This document shows, piece after piece, positions 52,106 to 61,518 of a DNA stretch of 64,000 bases; the first letter of the stretch is position 1; each line of letters opens with the position of its first letter. Under the pieces are notes generated by a model. That model was not told the DNA's origin and made no database searches. It saw nothing but the letters and a program-made list of their open reading frames with translations. The translations under genes were made by a program, and so were the position numbers. Origin of the DNA: Algibacter miyuki. GTDB taxonomy: Bacteria; Bacteroidota; Bacteroidia; Flavobacteriales; Flavobacteriaceae. The stretch is from assembly GCF_042427745.1 (NCBI RefSeq), contig NZ_JBHMFA010000017.1, one strand, 5' to 3'.

Positions 52106-54577
52106 TCATTGCTTTATTATACGCTTAACAAATTGGTTATTTTCAACCTCAACTTTCATTAAATAAACACCTGAAGACAGGTTAGACATATTAATTTCTG
52201 ATGATGTTCCGCTAAAGTTATTAGTTAATAAAACTCTTCCGTTTAAATCGTAAATACTCACATTTGCATTATTAAGTAATCTGCTTTTTATTGACACCAA
52301 ACCGCTAGTTGGGTTTGGATAAATATTAAAATCTAAATCTTCTTCTAAGTTGCTCGTACTTAATGTTACCGACACCATTATTGTTCCGAATTTCTTCCAA
52401 ACATCGGCTGCTTCATAAGCTGCTTTAGCTTCTGCACTAGGTACAAATAAAGTCGCATCAGCAAGATTTACTCCCGAAAATTCTGATGCCGTAATTGCTG
52501 CTGGAACTGGATTTAAAACCTGTACCGTACTTAAGTTTTTAAGATTTAAAAATGCGCTAGCTCCAATGGAAGTGACGTTACGTGGGATAATTACAGATGT
52601 TATTCCGGCAGCATCTCTAAAGGTTTGCGATGGTATTTCGGTTAATAAAGTTGAGGCCGATAAATCGACTGTTTTTAAATTTGTCATCCCTCTAAAAACG
52701 CTCGTTCCCATAGTTGATAATGTATTTGGTGTAGTTACCGAAGTAACACTTGAGTTACCATTAAAGGCACCATCTCCCACGGACTCGGCACCACTCATAA
52801 TATGGTTTATTTCTAGAATTGAACTGTTTACGAAAAAACCTCTATCATCTATTACTTTTATTCCGTTTGTGGTTGTAAATGATAGCGTTGTTAAACTTCC
52901 ACCTCTAAACGCCTGATAGCCTATTGATGTTACTGTACTTGGTAATTCAATAGTTTCTGTGCTACTGCCGTTGAAAGCATTATCTCCTATTCTAGTAACC
53001 GTAAATGGCGTTTCTGTTTCTGGGCTTGTTGCTGTACTTGGTACAACCACATTAACTAATGAGCTAGATATAACCTCGGCTTCGTAAGGGGCTAAATTTG
53101 TTACTTTATATTCTATATCTCCCACTATAAATGTATCACCAATAGTATTTTGTTCTGGTTCTTCAACAACAATATTATCACAATCGGAAACTGTATTAAT
53201 GGTATTTCCTGTGCCATTATCGGTAAATGTTCCATTTGTATTAATAATACAAGAACTTACGGTTGATAAAATTTCAACAGGCATTTCGGTACAAGTATTC
53301 AAAATAGTTCCGCTAGTTGATGTGCTTCCTAGTGGTGAAAACGGATTCGCTCCAGATGGTCTTGTTGCTCCTAATTTTATAGGGTGTTCTTGAAGGCGTG
53401 TAGCATCATTCCATTTTTTAAGTGTGACGTTATGATTATTTCCTCCGATAGTAGCAATAGCATGCAACGTAGTAGTTGCCTCTGTTTCCATTAATGAAAG
53501 TTCTACGGTTGACGCACCTCCATTAAGATATAACAAGGGTCCATTAACAGCATCTCCTCTACTGTTTTCAATAGTTACCTCTTCCACTTGATAGCCCGCT
53601 TCGCAACCTGTAGCTTCACAGTTTTGCATTAATACATCGCCACCATAACGCGTAAAAGCAAAGCCAGAACGTGTGTTTTTGGCAACGCAATTTATAAGCG
53701 TAATAGCCCCTGTTGTATGGCCATCAACTCCACCTGCACCGTATGAACGATAACCAACTTCACTTAAAGATTTTGTATAACCAGGTGTGATAACTTTATT
53801 ACCTTCATAATTAGTATAAACTGCGGCAAAACCTCTATCAAAAGCAGGCCCTTCTGTTTCAGCTAACATATCATCGGTTGTTCTTGTTACAGATTCAGCG
53901 TGGCAATCTTCAAAAAGCACATTTCTTCCTCCTTGAATAAAAAATAAATGTCCAAATGCCTCCGAATAAATAGAACAACGCTTTATATTAATATTTAATC
54001 CTTCAACTAGCAAACCACTGTGCTTACGTAATGTAACTAGATTACCATCGCCTTTCCCCAGAAGATCACCATATCCATAAGGGTAAGAACCGTTTATATT
54101 TAATGTAACATCTTCCATCGTATTATTTTCTCCTGCAATAGTAACAGATTGCATACCTGGACTTGAAGGCGCAGAGTTACCAATATCTGTTATTGTTAAG
54201 CCTTTAATGTTTACAAAATTCCCGGTAACATATAGCTCTATAATACGCGTACCATAATCATTTAAGAGCTCTGAATTTATTTCAATAGTAACACCGGTTA
54301 AATCAAAGGTGTTATTACTTCCACTGAATTCAATCATAGCGTGTCTGTTGTTCGCGTCCGGAATCGTGTTCTCAATAACCTCAGGAGTTAGATAATCTTC
54401 CATTTGATAAACGCCAGGATCCATAACAATGTTTTGGTCTGAATTACCTGCTGCCACAGCAAGCTCTGCAATACTAGATATTTGAGTTTGCCCCATAACC
54501 CCATGAACAGTAAAGAGGCAGAATGAAAAAACGAATAGTATTTTATTCATTTTAAATAATTGTAATTTTGTTTTCAT
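52106..54577 (-). CDS. T9SS type A protein with beta-helix and BspA-type LRRs
   Basis: 823 residues. A second possible start at Met10 (54550) would give a shorter signal peptide MNKILFVFSFCL cut near GVMG. Residues about 30-370 form a right-handed beta-helix as in polysaccharide lyases and mannuronan epimerases (ITDIGNSAPSSP, DCHAESVTRT, AKNTRSGFAFTRYGGDVLMQNC). Residues about 490-720 carry BspA/LRR5 repeats (IGDNAFNGSSTETIELPS, VGDGAFNGNSS, IGASAFLNLKN). The last 75 residues are the T9SS type A tail (NIYPNPTSGLVSI). Lyase or binding activity is possible; no catalytic residues can be fixed. Confidence 0.8.
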   Translation of the reverse strand: MKTKLQLFKMNKILFVFSFCLFTVHGVMGQTQISSIAELAVAAGNSDQNIVMDPGVYQMEDYLTPEVIENTIPDANNRHAMIEFSGSNNTFDLTGVTIEINSELLNDYGTRIIELYVTGNFVNIKGLTITDIGNSAPSSPGMQSVTIAGENNTMEDVTLNINGSYPYGYGDLLGKGDGNLVTLRKHSGLLVEGLNINIKRCSIYSEAFGHLFFIQGGRNVLFEDCHAESVTRTTDDMLAETEGPAFDRGFAAVYTNYEGNKVITPGYTKSLSEVGYRSYGAGGVDGHTTGAITLINCVAKNTRSGFAFTRYGGDVLMQNCEATGCEAGYQVEEVTIENSRGDAVNGPLLYLNGGASTVELSLMETEATTTLHAIATIGGNNHNVTLKKWNDATRLQEHPIKLGATRPSGANPFSPLGSTSTSGTILNTCTEMPVEILSTVSSCIINTNGTFTDNGTGNTINTVSDCDNIVVEEPEQNTIGDTFIVGDIEYKVTNLAPYEAEVISSSLVNVVVPSTATSPETETPFTVTRIGDNAFNGSSTETIELPSTVTSIGYQAFRGGSLTTLSFTTTNGIKVIDDRGFFVNSSILEINHIMSGAESVGDGAFNGNSSVTSVTTPNTLSTMGTSVFRGMTNLKTVDLSASTLLTEIPSQTFRDAAGITSVIIPRNVTSIGASAFLNLKNLSTVQVLNPVPAAITASEFSGVNLADATLFVPSAEAKAAYEAADVWKKFGTIMVSVTLSTSNLEEDLDFNIYPNPTSGLVSIKSRLLNNANVSIYDLNGRVLLTNNFSGTSSEINMSNLSSGVYLMKVEVENNQFVKRIIKQ

Positions 54578-54604
54578 ACACTTAGTTTTTAATTATTTAG
54601 TTAG

Positions 54605-54618
54605 TAGTAATATTACTA
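54605..54618. promoter_or_regulatory. Perfect 14-base palindrome upstream of the beta-helix/LRR gene
   Basis: TAGTAATATTACTA, fully symmetric, 28 bases upstream of the ATG at 54577. Half-site TAGTA also occurs in the palindromes before the fucose operon (for example TAGTACTA at 41273-41280). It is a candidate operator; binding protein unknown. Confidence 0.4.
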
Positions 54619-54724
54619 TTTAGTAAGATTAAAATCTATAAATTATCACTTCATCCCTTTAACTTATGGTCATTTCCAATTGTAAACACCCCTGTTTTTT
54701 TAGTTTAAAGAAATTCTTACATAA

Positions 54725-54760
54725 AAGAAGTTCTACCAAATAAATTTGACAGAACTTCTT
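54725..54760 (-). terminator. Likely terminator after the giant lyase-like gene
   Basis: AAGAAGTTCT (54725-54734) and AGAACTTCTT (54751-54760) are a perfect 10-base inverted repeat with a 16-base loop, 38 bases after the stop of the gene at 54798. The T-run on the minus strand is short (TTTTAT), so efficiency is uncertain. Confidence 0.5.
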
Positions 54761-54797
54761 ACTTTAAATAATGAATGAATTGGTTGGTTAGTACGAA

Positions 54798-57700
54798 TTA
54801 CAACTTCACTATTTTTCTGGTGATATTTTTCGATGTATCGGAAATCATCAGCATATAAACACCGCTGTTTAATTGAGAAATATTTAATTCAACTTGATTT
54901 GAATCTGGTTTAGTTTCCATAACTTTCTGACCGCTTAAAGCAAAAACGTTGATACTGGTTTCATTTAAGTTTAAGTTCGCCGAGCCTAATGAAATATAAA
55001 GTGCATTTGAAACTGGGTTTGGATACATACTGATATTTAGACCTTCCGAAGAAGTACTTAACGATGTTGCTGCATATTCGATAATCAATTCAGGAACCGT
55101 ATCGCCTTGTTCTTTGGAATAAAAATCGATACCAACACCACTATTCGCAGGATCTTTGATAGCAAAAGTGATGATATTATCGTCATTCGCTTCTTGAGCC
55201 ACATAAGATGATACATCCCACTCACACCAAGTTTTAGAAATTGTAGTAATTTCGGATCGCACATTAGAATAGTCTGGTTTATTGTTCCAAGTTATTCCTG
55301 TTTCCGTCCAGCTATCATCAGCCACATCATATACCGTTCTTAAATCTCTATAACCTGTTCTTTGGAACAGCCTAAGCTTTGCAGAAACGACGTCACCAGG
55401 AACCGAATTTAAATCGAATTTCAAAATCGCATAACGTGCATCTAGTTTTGTAACCATCGATGTCGCTTCTCCAAAATTATCATTCGCTTTGCCTTCATGC
55501 ACATAAGCATCGGCATCGGCTCCTAAAATCAAAGTTCCTGCAACTACAGGTACAACGGTTAATTCTTGAGAAACACTTGGTGCTTCATTATAAGCAGCAT
55601 CGCCTTCCTGTGTTGCTGTTATAGTGGTTTGCCCTACCCCAACAATATGCACCATACCATCGACAATAGTTGCTACTGAAGTGTTTGAACTTGAATAACT
55701 CACATCCAAACCAGATGTTGCTGAAGCTTCTGGATCGAAATCATCTCCACCCAATAATTTATTAGACATCGTGAAAAACTGAATGGTTTGATCTTCTTTT
55801 ACAATTCCTGTTTCAGCTAAAGTGAAATTATCTAATTTGAAAGTATTGGAAACTCCTGAAAAATAAATTTTTAAACTTTGAACGCCTTTTTCTAATTGAA
55901 TATCTTCTGCAATAACATAATCTTTCCAATCGGAATCTCCTTCAGAATAAGGCGCACCAAACGGCACCGCTTCTTCTCCTGTTTTTTCTTCACCTCCAAA
56001 ACTAAATTTAACATTACCTCCTGCTTGAGAAGCAGCATATTTAATACTAATGCTATAAATGGCAGTTTCTGGAACTGACACCGTGTAGGTTAACCATTCG
56101 CCAGCTTCTATGTCTGTTAAATTATATCCACCAGTTGTTATCGTTTCAACATCTACGTTGTCCATCATTCGGTATGCGCCACCTGAATTCCCAACGCTTA
56201 AATCCTTGTAAACTCGACCTTCACCATTTTGTAAAGGATCGTAATCAAAGTTCTCAGCTTCAACAACTTCAGCAATAGTGTGTACCGCATAATTTGGTAA
56301 ACCATTAGCATCGAAACCCATTATTGGATCTCCAAAACATTCCACAGGTCTACGAAATGTAAGTGCTCCCCAACCAATAGCATCGTTAGTCCATCCGGCT
56401 TTTTCGTAACCACTTAATTCAATCGATTTATCTCGTGCACGTTGTGTCCATTTGGCTTCTTCTTCAGTTTTAAAACCTCTACCGATGTAATGTGCTGTAG
56501 ACATTTCCCAAAGTGGACGATTGGTTGTAAACCCGCCAATACCTTCAGGACTCATAGATTTAGAATACCATCGGCCTGTTCTGTCAAACCCAGTAATAAA
56601 ATTATCTGGTTCCCATGGCGTTGTTTGATCTGGATAAGATGCTATGGCCGATACGTTATATTTTAAAGAAAATTCAAGTCCTTTTAAAAATCGATCGTCT
56701 TCATGACTATACAAATCGTCACCTTGATTCCATGCCATTTCGGACATCGACCCTAACAAACCAATACCAAAAAGCACATGCCCTTGATCTCTTGACGATT
56801 CTTGGCACTGACCATTTTCGTATATATAATTGGTCATCAATTCATTATAACCATAGTTCGCTTCGGAATATCCACGCGTAATACCATAAGTATCCGAGTG
56901 ATCTCCAACAGCGGTAGGCGCTTCGCTACTTGTATTTGGTCCGGCAGGATAAGGAAGATCGCCTGTGTGCTCGTTTAAAGTACCTTTTATGTAATGATAA
57001 GCACGATTATACATGGTTTCGTTATCCAAAAAGATACCCATAGCCATCACGGTACGCCATCCTGAAAGTCCTTGATTTCCGTGTCTTACAGGATCACCTA
57101 GATAAGATTTCCAATAAAATGTTGCATTATTTCTAATATCGGCAGGTTCTGTAGTAGTAGAATATCCTGGATATACCAACATATCTTTAAACGCTTGCAA
57201 ATCTGCAGCTTCCCAACCTGGATATGTACTTTTAATAATTTCGGCAGCTTCTACCATAATGTATGCCACACCACCACTTAAAGCTTCTGTTCCACCACTA
57301 GTTACCGATGTTAAATTAGACCAAGCTTTGAAAATTTCGACAGCTTTATCAGCATGCTTTTTATCTCCTGTGATATAATATCGGATGGCATTATAATAAG
57401 CCGCTCTAATATCGCTGTTCCATGCATTGTAATTCACTTTAGAATCTCTTCCTAACTCGGTAAAAGATTCATCACCTTGCACTACATAGTCGTAGCTCGA
57501 TTTAGCATCTAACTCCATTTCCTTGTACGATGCATACCACGGATCAATTTGCGCTTCAACCATATATTTCATACGGTCTAAATCTGATTTTTTATGCGAA
57601 ATCCCTGGGTGAACAAATTGTGCACGAGGTGGTTTAGGAGCACTTGGTAGTGCATAAGTGGCTGGATCATTTTGGAAGTTTTTAGAATCGACATCGGTTA

Positions 57701-59153
57701 CTTTTAACCAATACCAATATTGCGTTCCATTTTCTACAGAAGTATCTGTATAGCTTGTTCCTGTTACACCATTTCTTATTAGTTTTCTTCCACTAGCATT
57801 ATCATCGGTATCTCTAAAAACACCTATATTTTGAATGTCTATATTTTCAATATCCCAATCTAAAGTTACAAAACCATCGCCTGCTGTTGCAGAAAGTTCC
57901 ACACTTGGCTCTCCAGATGATGGATTAGCACTCGCCGCATTAGAGTTTATAGTGTTTTCTGAAATATCACTCGCTTTAACCCAGTACCAATAATCTGTAC
58001 CTCCAACAACCGAATTGTCGATATACGTCGTTCCTGACACATTACTCGCTATTAAAGTACGTCCGCTAGCATCAGCATCTGTATCTCTAAAAACATCTTG
58101 TCTTACGGTTGTCACGTTATCTAAAGTCCAATTTAATTCCACAGTATTAATACCCGATGTAGCACCAAGCAAAATACGTGTTTGATTGGTTTGATAAACG
58201 CAGTTTACACTTGCATCAGAAATATTACCAGATTCGTTTACACCACCTGGCAAGCTATAATCTGCACTATCATCATCCGTATCATTTCCGTAGGCATTAT
58301 TATCAGTTACAATTCCGGTAACACCGTTAACACCACTTATACCCTCTAATGTATTATTTGAAACACAGTTTCTTCTAATATCAATATTGGTTGTTGGCAC
58401 ACCTTCGGAATTAGCTAAAATACCCACATTACCATTATTTTGCACAATACAATCGTGTACTAAGTAACCAACTGTATTAGCCGCACGAACACCTCTAAAA
58501 TAGTTGCCCGACATTTCACAATTGTATATTTTAATATCCTCACTGTAAGAAATATTAATACCATTTGCCGATGTAGAATTCAAAAACTGGCTATCTCGAA
58601 CTTCTGCGCCATATACACGACGTAAGTACATATTATGTGCAAAGCCTTCTTGTCCTGCCGTTCCGTTTTCATCAAATAAACAGTCTTTTACTAATAAGTT
58701 TGTTGCGCCTTTAATATGAACGCCCCAACCCGTTTTTGTGCAATGCACATTTAAAATTTTGATATTGTCGTGATCTACACCTTGCGATGTAATTTGAATA
58801 CCGCCGCCATTTAAAGCGTTAGTACCTTCTATTTCTAAATTCTGAATAACAAGATTTACCAAACCTTCCGCATCGGCAATTATCATGTTCATATTTACCG
58901 TCGTTTTAAGTAAACTTGCCCATTGTCCTTCGCCCTGTAATGTAATATTGCTTTTTATTCGAAGTGGTTCTGTAATATTATGCGTTCCTGAAGCAAGGGT
59001 TACAATACCTCCTCCACTAGCAGCGACATTATCTATTGCGGCTTGAATATCGCCTCCTGGAGCTACAGTTTCATCGGTTGCCCAAATAGATAGGGATAAA
59101 AAAAAGAAACAAACGAAACATATCGAATGTTTAAAAAAATAATAGTTCTTCAT
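54798..59153 (-). CDS. Giant multidomain polysaccharide lyase-like T9SS type A protein
   Basis: 1451 residues with a signal peptide ending SIWA. Order: right-handed beta-helix (about 30-315); two fibronectin-III-like domains (about 325-500, each with an RDTD-x-ASGR segment); alpha/alpha-toroid of the alginate-lyase superfamily (about 510-965; HGNQGLSG and SSRDQGHVLFGIGLLG); a CBM6-like domain (about 970-1100; VVEAENFDY and EAGEWLTYTVSV); an Ig-like domain; a DNRLRE/CBM96-like domain (about 1200-1340; DAYVHEGKANDNFGEA); and the type A tail (MYPNPVSNALYISL). The HGNQG and RDQGH motifs suggest a lyase of the PL38-type group, which acts on glucuronan or alginate. Substrate unproven. Confidence 0.85.
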   Translation of the reverse strand: MKNYYFFKHSICFVCFFFLSLSIWATDETVAPGGDIQAAIDNVAASGGGIVTLASGTHNITEPLRIKSNITLQGEGQWASLLKTTVNMNMIIADAEGLVNLVIQNLEIEGTNALNGGGIQITSQGVDHDNIKILNVHCTKTGWGVHIKGATNLLVKDCLFDENGTAGQEGFAHNMYLRRVYGAEVRDSQFLNSTSANGINISYSEDIKIYNCEMSGNYFRGVRAANTVGYLVHDCIVQNNGNVGILANSEGVPTTNIDIRRNCVSNNTLEGISGVNGVTGIVTDNNAYGNDTDDDSADYSLPGGVNESGNISDASVNCVYQTNQTRILLGATSGINTVELNWTLDNVTTVRQDVFRDTDADASGRTLIASNVSGTTYIDNSVVGGTDYWYWVKASDISENTINSNAASANPSSGEPSVELSATAGDGFVTLDWDIENIDIQNIGVFRDTDDNASGRKLIRNGVTGTSYTDTSVENGTQYWYWLKVTDVDSKNFQNDPATYALPSAPKPPRAQFVHPGISHKKSDLDRMKYMVEAQIDPWYASYKEMELDAKSSYDYVVQGDESFTELGRDSKVNYNAWNSDIRAAYYNAIRYYITGDKKHADKAVEIFKAWSNLTSVTSGGTEALSGGVAYIMVEAAEIIKSTYPGWEAADLQAFKDMLVYPGYSTTTEPADIRNNATFYWKSYLGDPVRHGNQGLSGWRTVMAMGIFLDNETMYNRAYHYIKGTLNEHTGDLPYPAGPNTSSEAPTAVGDHSDTYGITRGYSEANYGYNELMTNYIYENGQCQESSRDQGHVLFGIGLLGSMSEMAWNQGDDLYSHEDDRFLKGLEFSLKYNVSAIASYPDQTTPWEPDNFITGFDRTGRWYSKSMSPEGIGGFTTNRPLWEMSTAHYIGRGFKTEEEAKWTQRARDKSIELSGYEKAGWTNDAIGWGALTFRRPVECFGDPIMGFDANGLPNYAVHTIAEVVEAENFDYDPLQNGEGRVYKDLSVGNSGGAYRMMDNVDVETITTGGYNLTDIEAGEWLTYTVSVPETAIYSISIKYAASQAGGNVKFSFGGEEKTGEEAVPFGAPYSEGDSDWKDYVIAEDIQLEKGVQSLKIYFSGVSNTFKLDNFTLAETGIVKEDQTIQFFTMSNKLLGGDDFDPEASATSGLDVSYSSSNTSVATIVDGMVHIVGVGQTTITATQEGDAAYNEAPSVSQELTVVPVVAGTLILGADADAYVHEGKANDNFGEATSMVTKLDARYAILKFDLNSVPGDVVSAKLRLFQRTGYRDLRTVYDVADDSWTETGITWNNKPDYSNVRSEITTISKTWCEWDVSSYVAQEANDDNIITFAIKDPANSGVGIDFYSKEQGDTVPELIIEYAATSLSTSSEGLNISMYPNPVSNALYISLGSANLNLNETSINVFALSGQKVMETKPDSNQVELNISQLNSGVYMLMISDTSKNITRKIVKL

Positions 59154-59355
59154 TCTTTAATTAGTTTAGAAAGAAGGCCTTACTCTGGTAACATTTGGGG
59201 TATTAAGAATAAATAGGCTACCTGCGTAGCATACTTAAAATGGTTATGTAATGATATTATTTTGAAAGCAGAATTCTTATAAATTATAGATATTTACCTA
59301 TAAACTAAAGTTCTTTTCTGAGGATTAATTCGCACAATAACAGGTATTAACAAAA

Positions 59356-59383
59356 AAAGCCTACTTATATAAAAGCAGGCTTT
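59356..59383 (-). terminator. Terminator after the mutarotase-fold gene
   Basis: On the minus strand AAAGCCTGCTT, a 6-base loop and AAGTAGGCTTT form an 11-base-pair stem with one G-U wobble, followed by a T-run. It lies 78 bases after the stop of the gene ending at 59462. The remainder of the 308-base gap 59154-59461 shows nothing else. Confidence 0.75.
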
Positions 59384-59461
59384 AACATTTTATTTTTCGA
59401 AAATTTTAATTTTGAAAGGCAATCTGTTTATGAAAAACGTGATTCTGAATTACAATATACT

Positions 59462-60490
59462 TTAATTCCTCTCTGTTTTTGAGTCATAAAACTCATAAAA
59501 GTAACTCCAACTAAACGTCTCACCCGGTGCTACTTTAATATCAATATAGGTTTCTGGACATATTGTTTTTGAAGTTCCCCAAAGTCGGAATCTAGAAAGT
59601 GGTTGATCCCCTGTAATTTTAACACCTGCTCCTGTTTTAGAATGATGTATTCTAACATTAAAAGTATCAACATTATCATTCAATCCATTCAAGTGTTTAA
59701 TAGCTATAGACTCATCTCCTAGAATATTTCTTTTGAAAAGGATTTTATTTCCTTCAATGTCGAAAATATCGCCCAAACCTCTACCTTCCCCGGAAACTTC
59801 AACAGGAAAAGTCATTTCAAAATCTTTACCAATGGTTTGATTATCAATAACCAAAAAATTATGATTGAAGCCAAAGGTTTTTATTTGTTGATTCCCTGTG
59901 TTTCTTAAAACATGAGAAACCTGCATTATTGATTGATTTTCAACGAGCCGAATGGTTTTAGTATAATCATAGGACACCGTTTTAGTATTGACAACATGTC
60001 CAAATTCCACGGTATTTACACTCGTTTTTAAAGTCCGTTTTCCTGGATTTATAATTTCATAGTTTTTGAAGTCACTATAATTTTCATCAGTCGTTTTTTT
60101 AAGAACGCCCACACCTATTTTAACGAAACCCTCACCAACAGCAACATCATTATAATTTAAAGGCGCATAAGCCTCGACAGGCCCCATAATGGTAGCGAAT
60201 GGTGGCGGATTATCAGCATCAAACCACTGACCGAAATACGTATGCCCATCAAATTCTAAATTTGAAATAACACCCGACCAATCAAACCGTGTGCCTTTAT
60301 AATAACCATCTTCTGAATCTGGTAGATATAAATTAGCTTTAAGTATCCCATTATTAATTTCTATTTCAGGATATTTTACCTCTTGACTATTTACCGAAAA
60401 CAGACCAAACATCACAAGAAAAAGCATGTACCCCTCTGCCTTAGACAAGCATCTTTTTATATGTTTCGATTTAGTAGATTTCATTGCCAT
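59462..60490 (-). CDS. Secreted galactose-mutarotase-fold protein
   Basis: 342 residues with a basic N-terminus, a hydrophobic segment (about 21-34) and a likely cut near VNSQ. The remainder is a beta-supersandwich as in aldose 1-epimerases: YKGTRFDWSGVISNLEFDGHTYFGQWFD near the start, SHVLRNTGNQQIKTFGFNHNF in the middle and SRFRLWGTSKTICPETYIDI at the end. A His in the ...FGFNHNFL... block could be catalytic. No standard GalM motif fits fully, so the enzyme activity is open. It ends a run with the esterase gene, 15 bases apart. Confidence 0.65.
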   Translation of the reverse strand: MAMKSTKSKHIKRCLSKAEGYMLFLVMFGLFSVNSQEVKYPEIEINNGILKANLYLPDSEDGYYKGTRFDWSGVISNLEFDGHTYFGQWFDADNPPPFATIMGPVEAYAPLNYNDVAVGEGFVKIGVGVLKKTTDENYSDFKNYEIINPGKRTLKTSVNTVEFGHVVNTKTVSYDYTKTIRLVENQSIMQVSHVLRNTGNQQIKTFGFNHNFLVIDNQTIGKDFEMTFPVEVSGEGRGLGDIFDIEGNKILFKRNILGDESIAIKHLNGLNDNVDTFNVRIHHSKTGAGVKITGDQPLSRFRLWGTSKTICPETYIDIKVAPGETFSWSYFYEFYDSKTERN

Positions 60491-60505
60491 AGCATTTTTA
60501 GTTTA

Positions 60506-61459
60506 CTATTTACGCTTTACCAAATGAGAAAGCATAAAATCGCTACAACGTTCAGCTATTCCTTCAAAAGAAGGAGAAATATTTTTTCCAGACATACTAT
60601 GTCCTGCATTTTTAACGGCCAATAACTGCACATCTGCCTTTTTCTTTTTAGCCACTTCCATCATATAAAGTGAATTAATAATAGGAAGCGTCGTGTCTTT
60701 TTCGCCATGTACTAATAGAATAGGTAGGCTATTTTTATCTAAAAATTCCGTAGGACTCATCAAGTGTGCTAATTCTGGTTTTTCTTCAACACTTCCTCCT
60801 AAAAGACGATTGAAAAGTTTTCCATCTTCAAAAATAGAATTAGGTCTAATATCAGGGTTTAAACATGACGTAAAAGGGAAAAAAGAAGTTACAAATTTAT
60901 ACTCCGGATGAATATCGGCTAAACTTGGATCGCCAGGAAAAGGTGCGTCTGGAGCTAAAGCTGTAACCAAACTCAGGTGCCCTCCTGCAGAACCACCCCA
61001 AATGCCATATTCTTCTTTATCTAATTTATAGTCAACTGCATTTTTTAGAAGAAATCGCGCAGCATCTTTACAATCTACCACAGACTCGTAAGATGTTACA
61101 GGTTTTTTCGCTAATCGGTAATCTATGGTTGCACACACTATACCGTTATCTAAAAGGGTTTGCAATGTACCTAAAAAAGAATCTCTGAAAATATTTTCTT
61201 TTACACCTCCAGCCCAACCACCTCCGTGAACAAACACAACCCATGGGTTTTCAGCCTGAAGTACATCTGCATTAGGATAAAAAACATCCATGACTAAAGG
61301 TTTCCCATTGACTGTTTTATATACAACGTCTTTTTTATAGTTTTCCCCCTCTACAAAACCGAAATCGGCTGGTGCCTGGCCATGTAAAATAGAAACACTT
61401 AAAAGAAAAAAAGTAAGCATAATAAAGGCGAAATGAACCGGTGTTTTTATTGATTTCAT
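60506..61459 (-). CDS. Secreted alpha/beta-hydrolase esterase
   Basis: 317 residues from the ATG at 61457-61459, which begins a proper signal peptide (MKSIKTPVHFAFIML, cut near HGQA). An upstream ATG at 61489 would add a polar stretch before it. Oxyanion block HGGGW at 78-82, nucleophile Ser157 in GGSAGG, late acid/His block LLVHGEKDTTLP and KNAGHSM. This is the hormone-sensitive-lipase/BD-FAE-like group; glycan deacetylation or deferuloylation is plausible. It is preceded by the terminator at 61479-61511. Confidence 0.88.
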   Translation of the reverse strand: MKSIKTPVHFAFIMLTFFLLSVSILHGQAPADFGFVEGENYKKDVVYKTVNGKPLVMDVFYPNADVLQAENPWVVFVHGGGWAGGVKENIFRDSFLGTLQTLLDNGIVCATIDYRLAKKPVTSYESVVDCKDAARFLLKNAVDYKLDKEEYGIWGGSAGGHLSLVTALAPDAPFPGDPSLADIHPEYKFVTSFFPFTSCLNPDIRPNSIFEDGKLFNRLLGGSVEEKPELAHLMSPTEFLDKNSLPILLVHGEKDTTLPIINSLYMMEVAKKKKADVQLLAVKNAGHSMSGKNISPSFEGIAERCSDFMLSHLVKRK

Positions 61460-61478
61460 ATAATTTGAATTAAAGTAA

Positions 61479-61511
61479 AAAAGTCTCAACTTAATTTATG
61501 TTGAGACTTTT
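61479..61511 (-). terminator. Terminator after the sulfatase gene
   Basis: AAAAGTCTCAAC (61479-61490) / GTTGAGACTTTT (61500-61511), a perfect 12-base inverted repeat with a 9-base loop. On the minus strand it is followed by TTTACTTT. It lies 8 bases after the sulfatase stop and upstream of the esterase start, so the two genes are transcribed apart. Confidence 0.85.
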
Positions 61512-61518
61512 GTAAATA

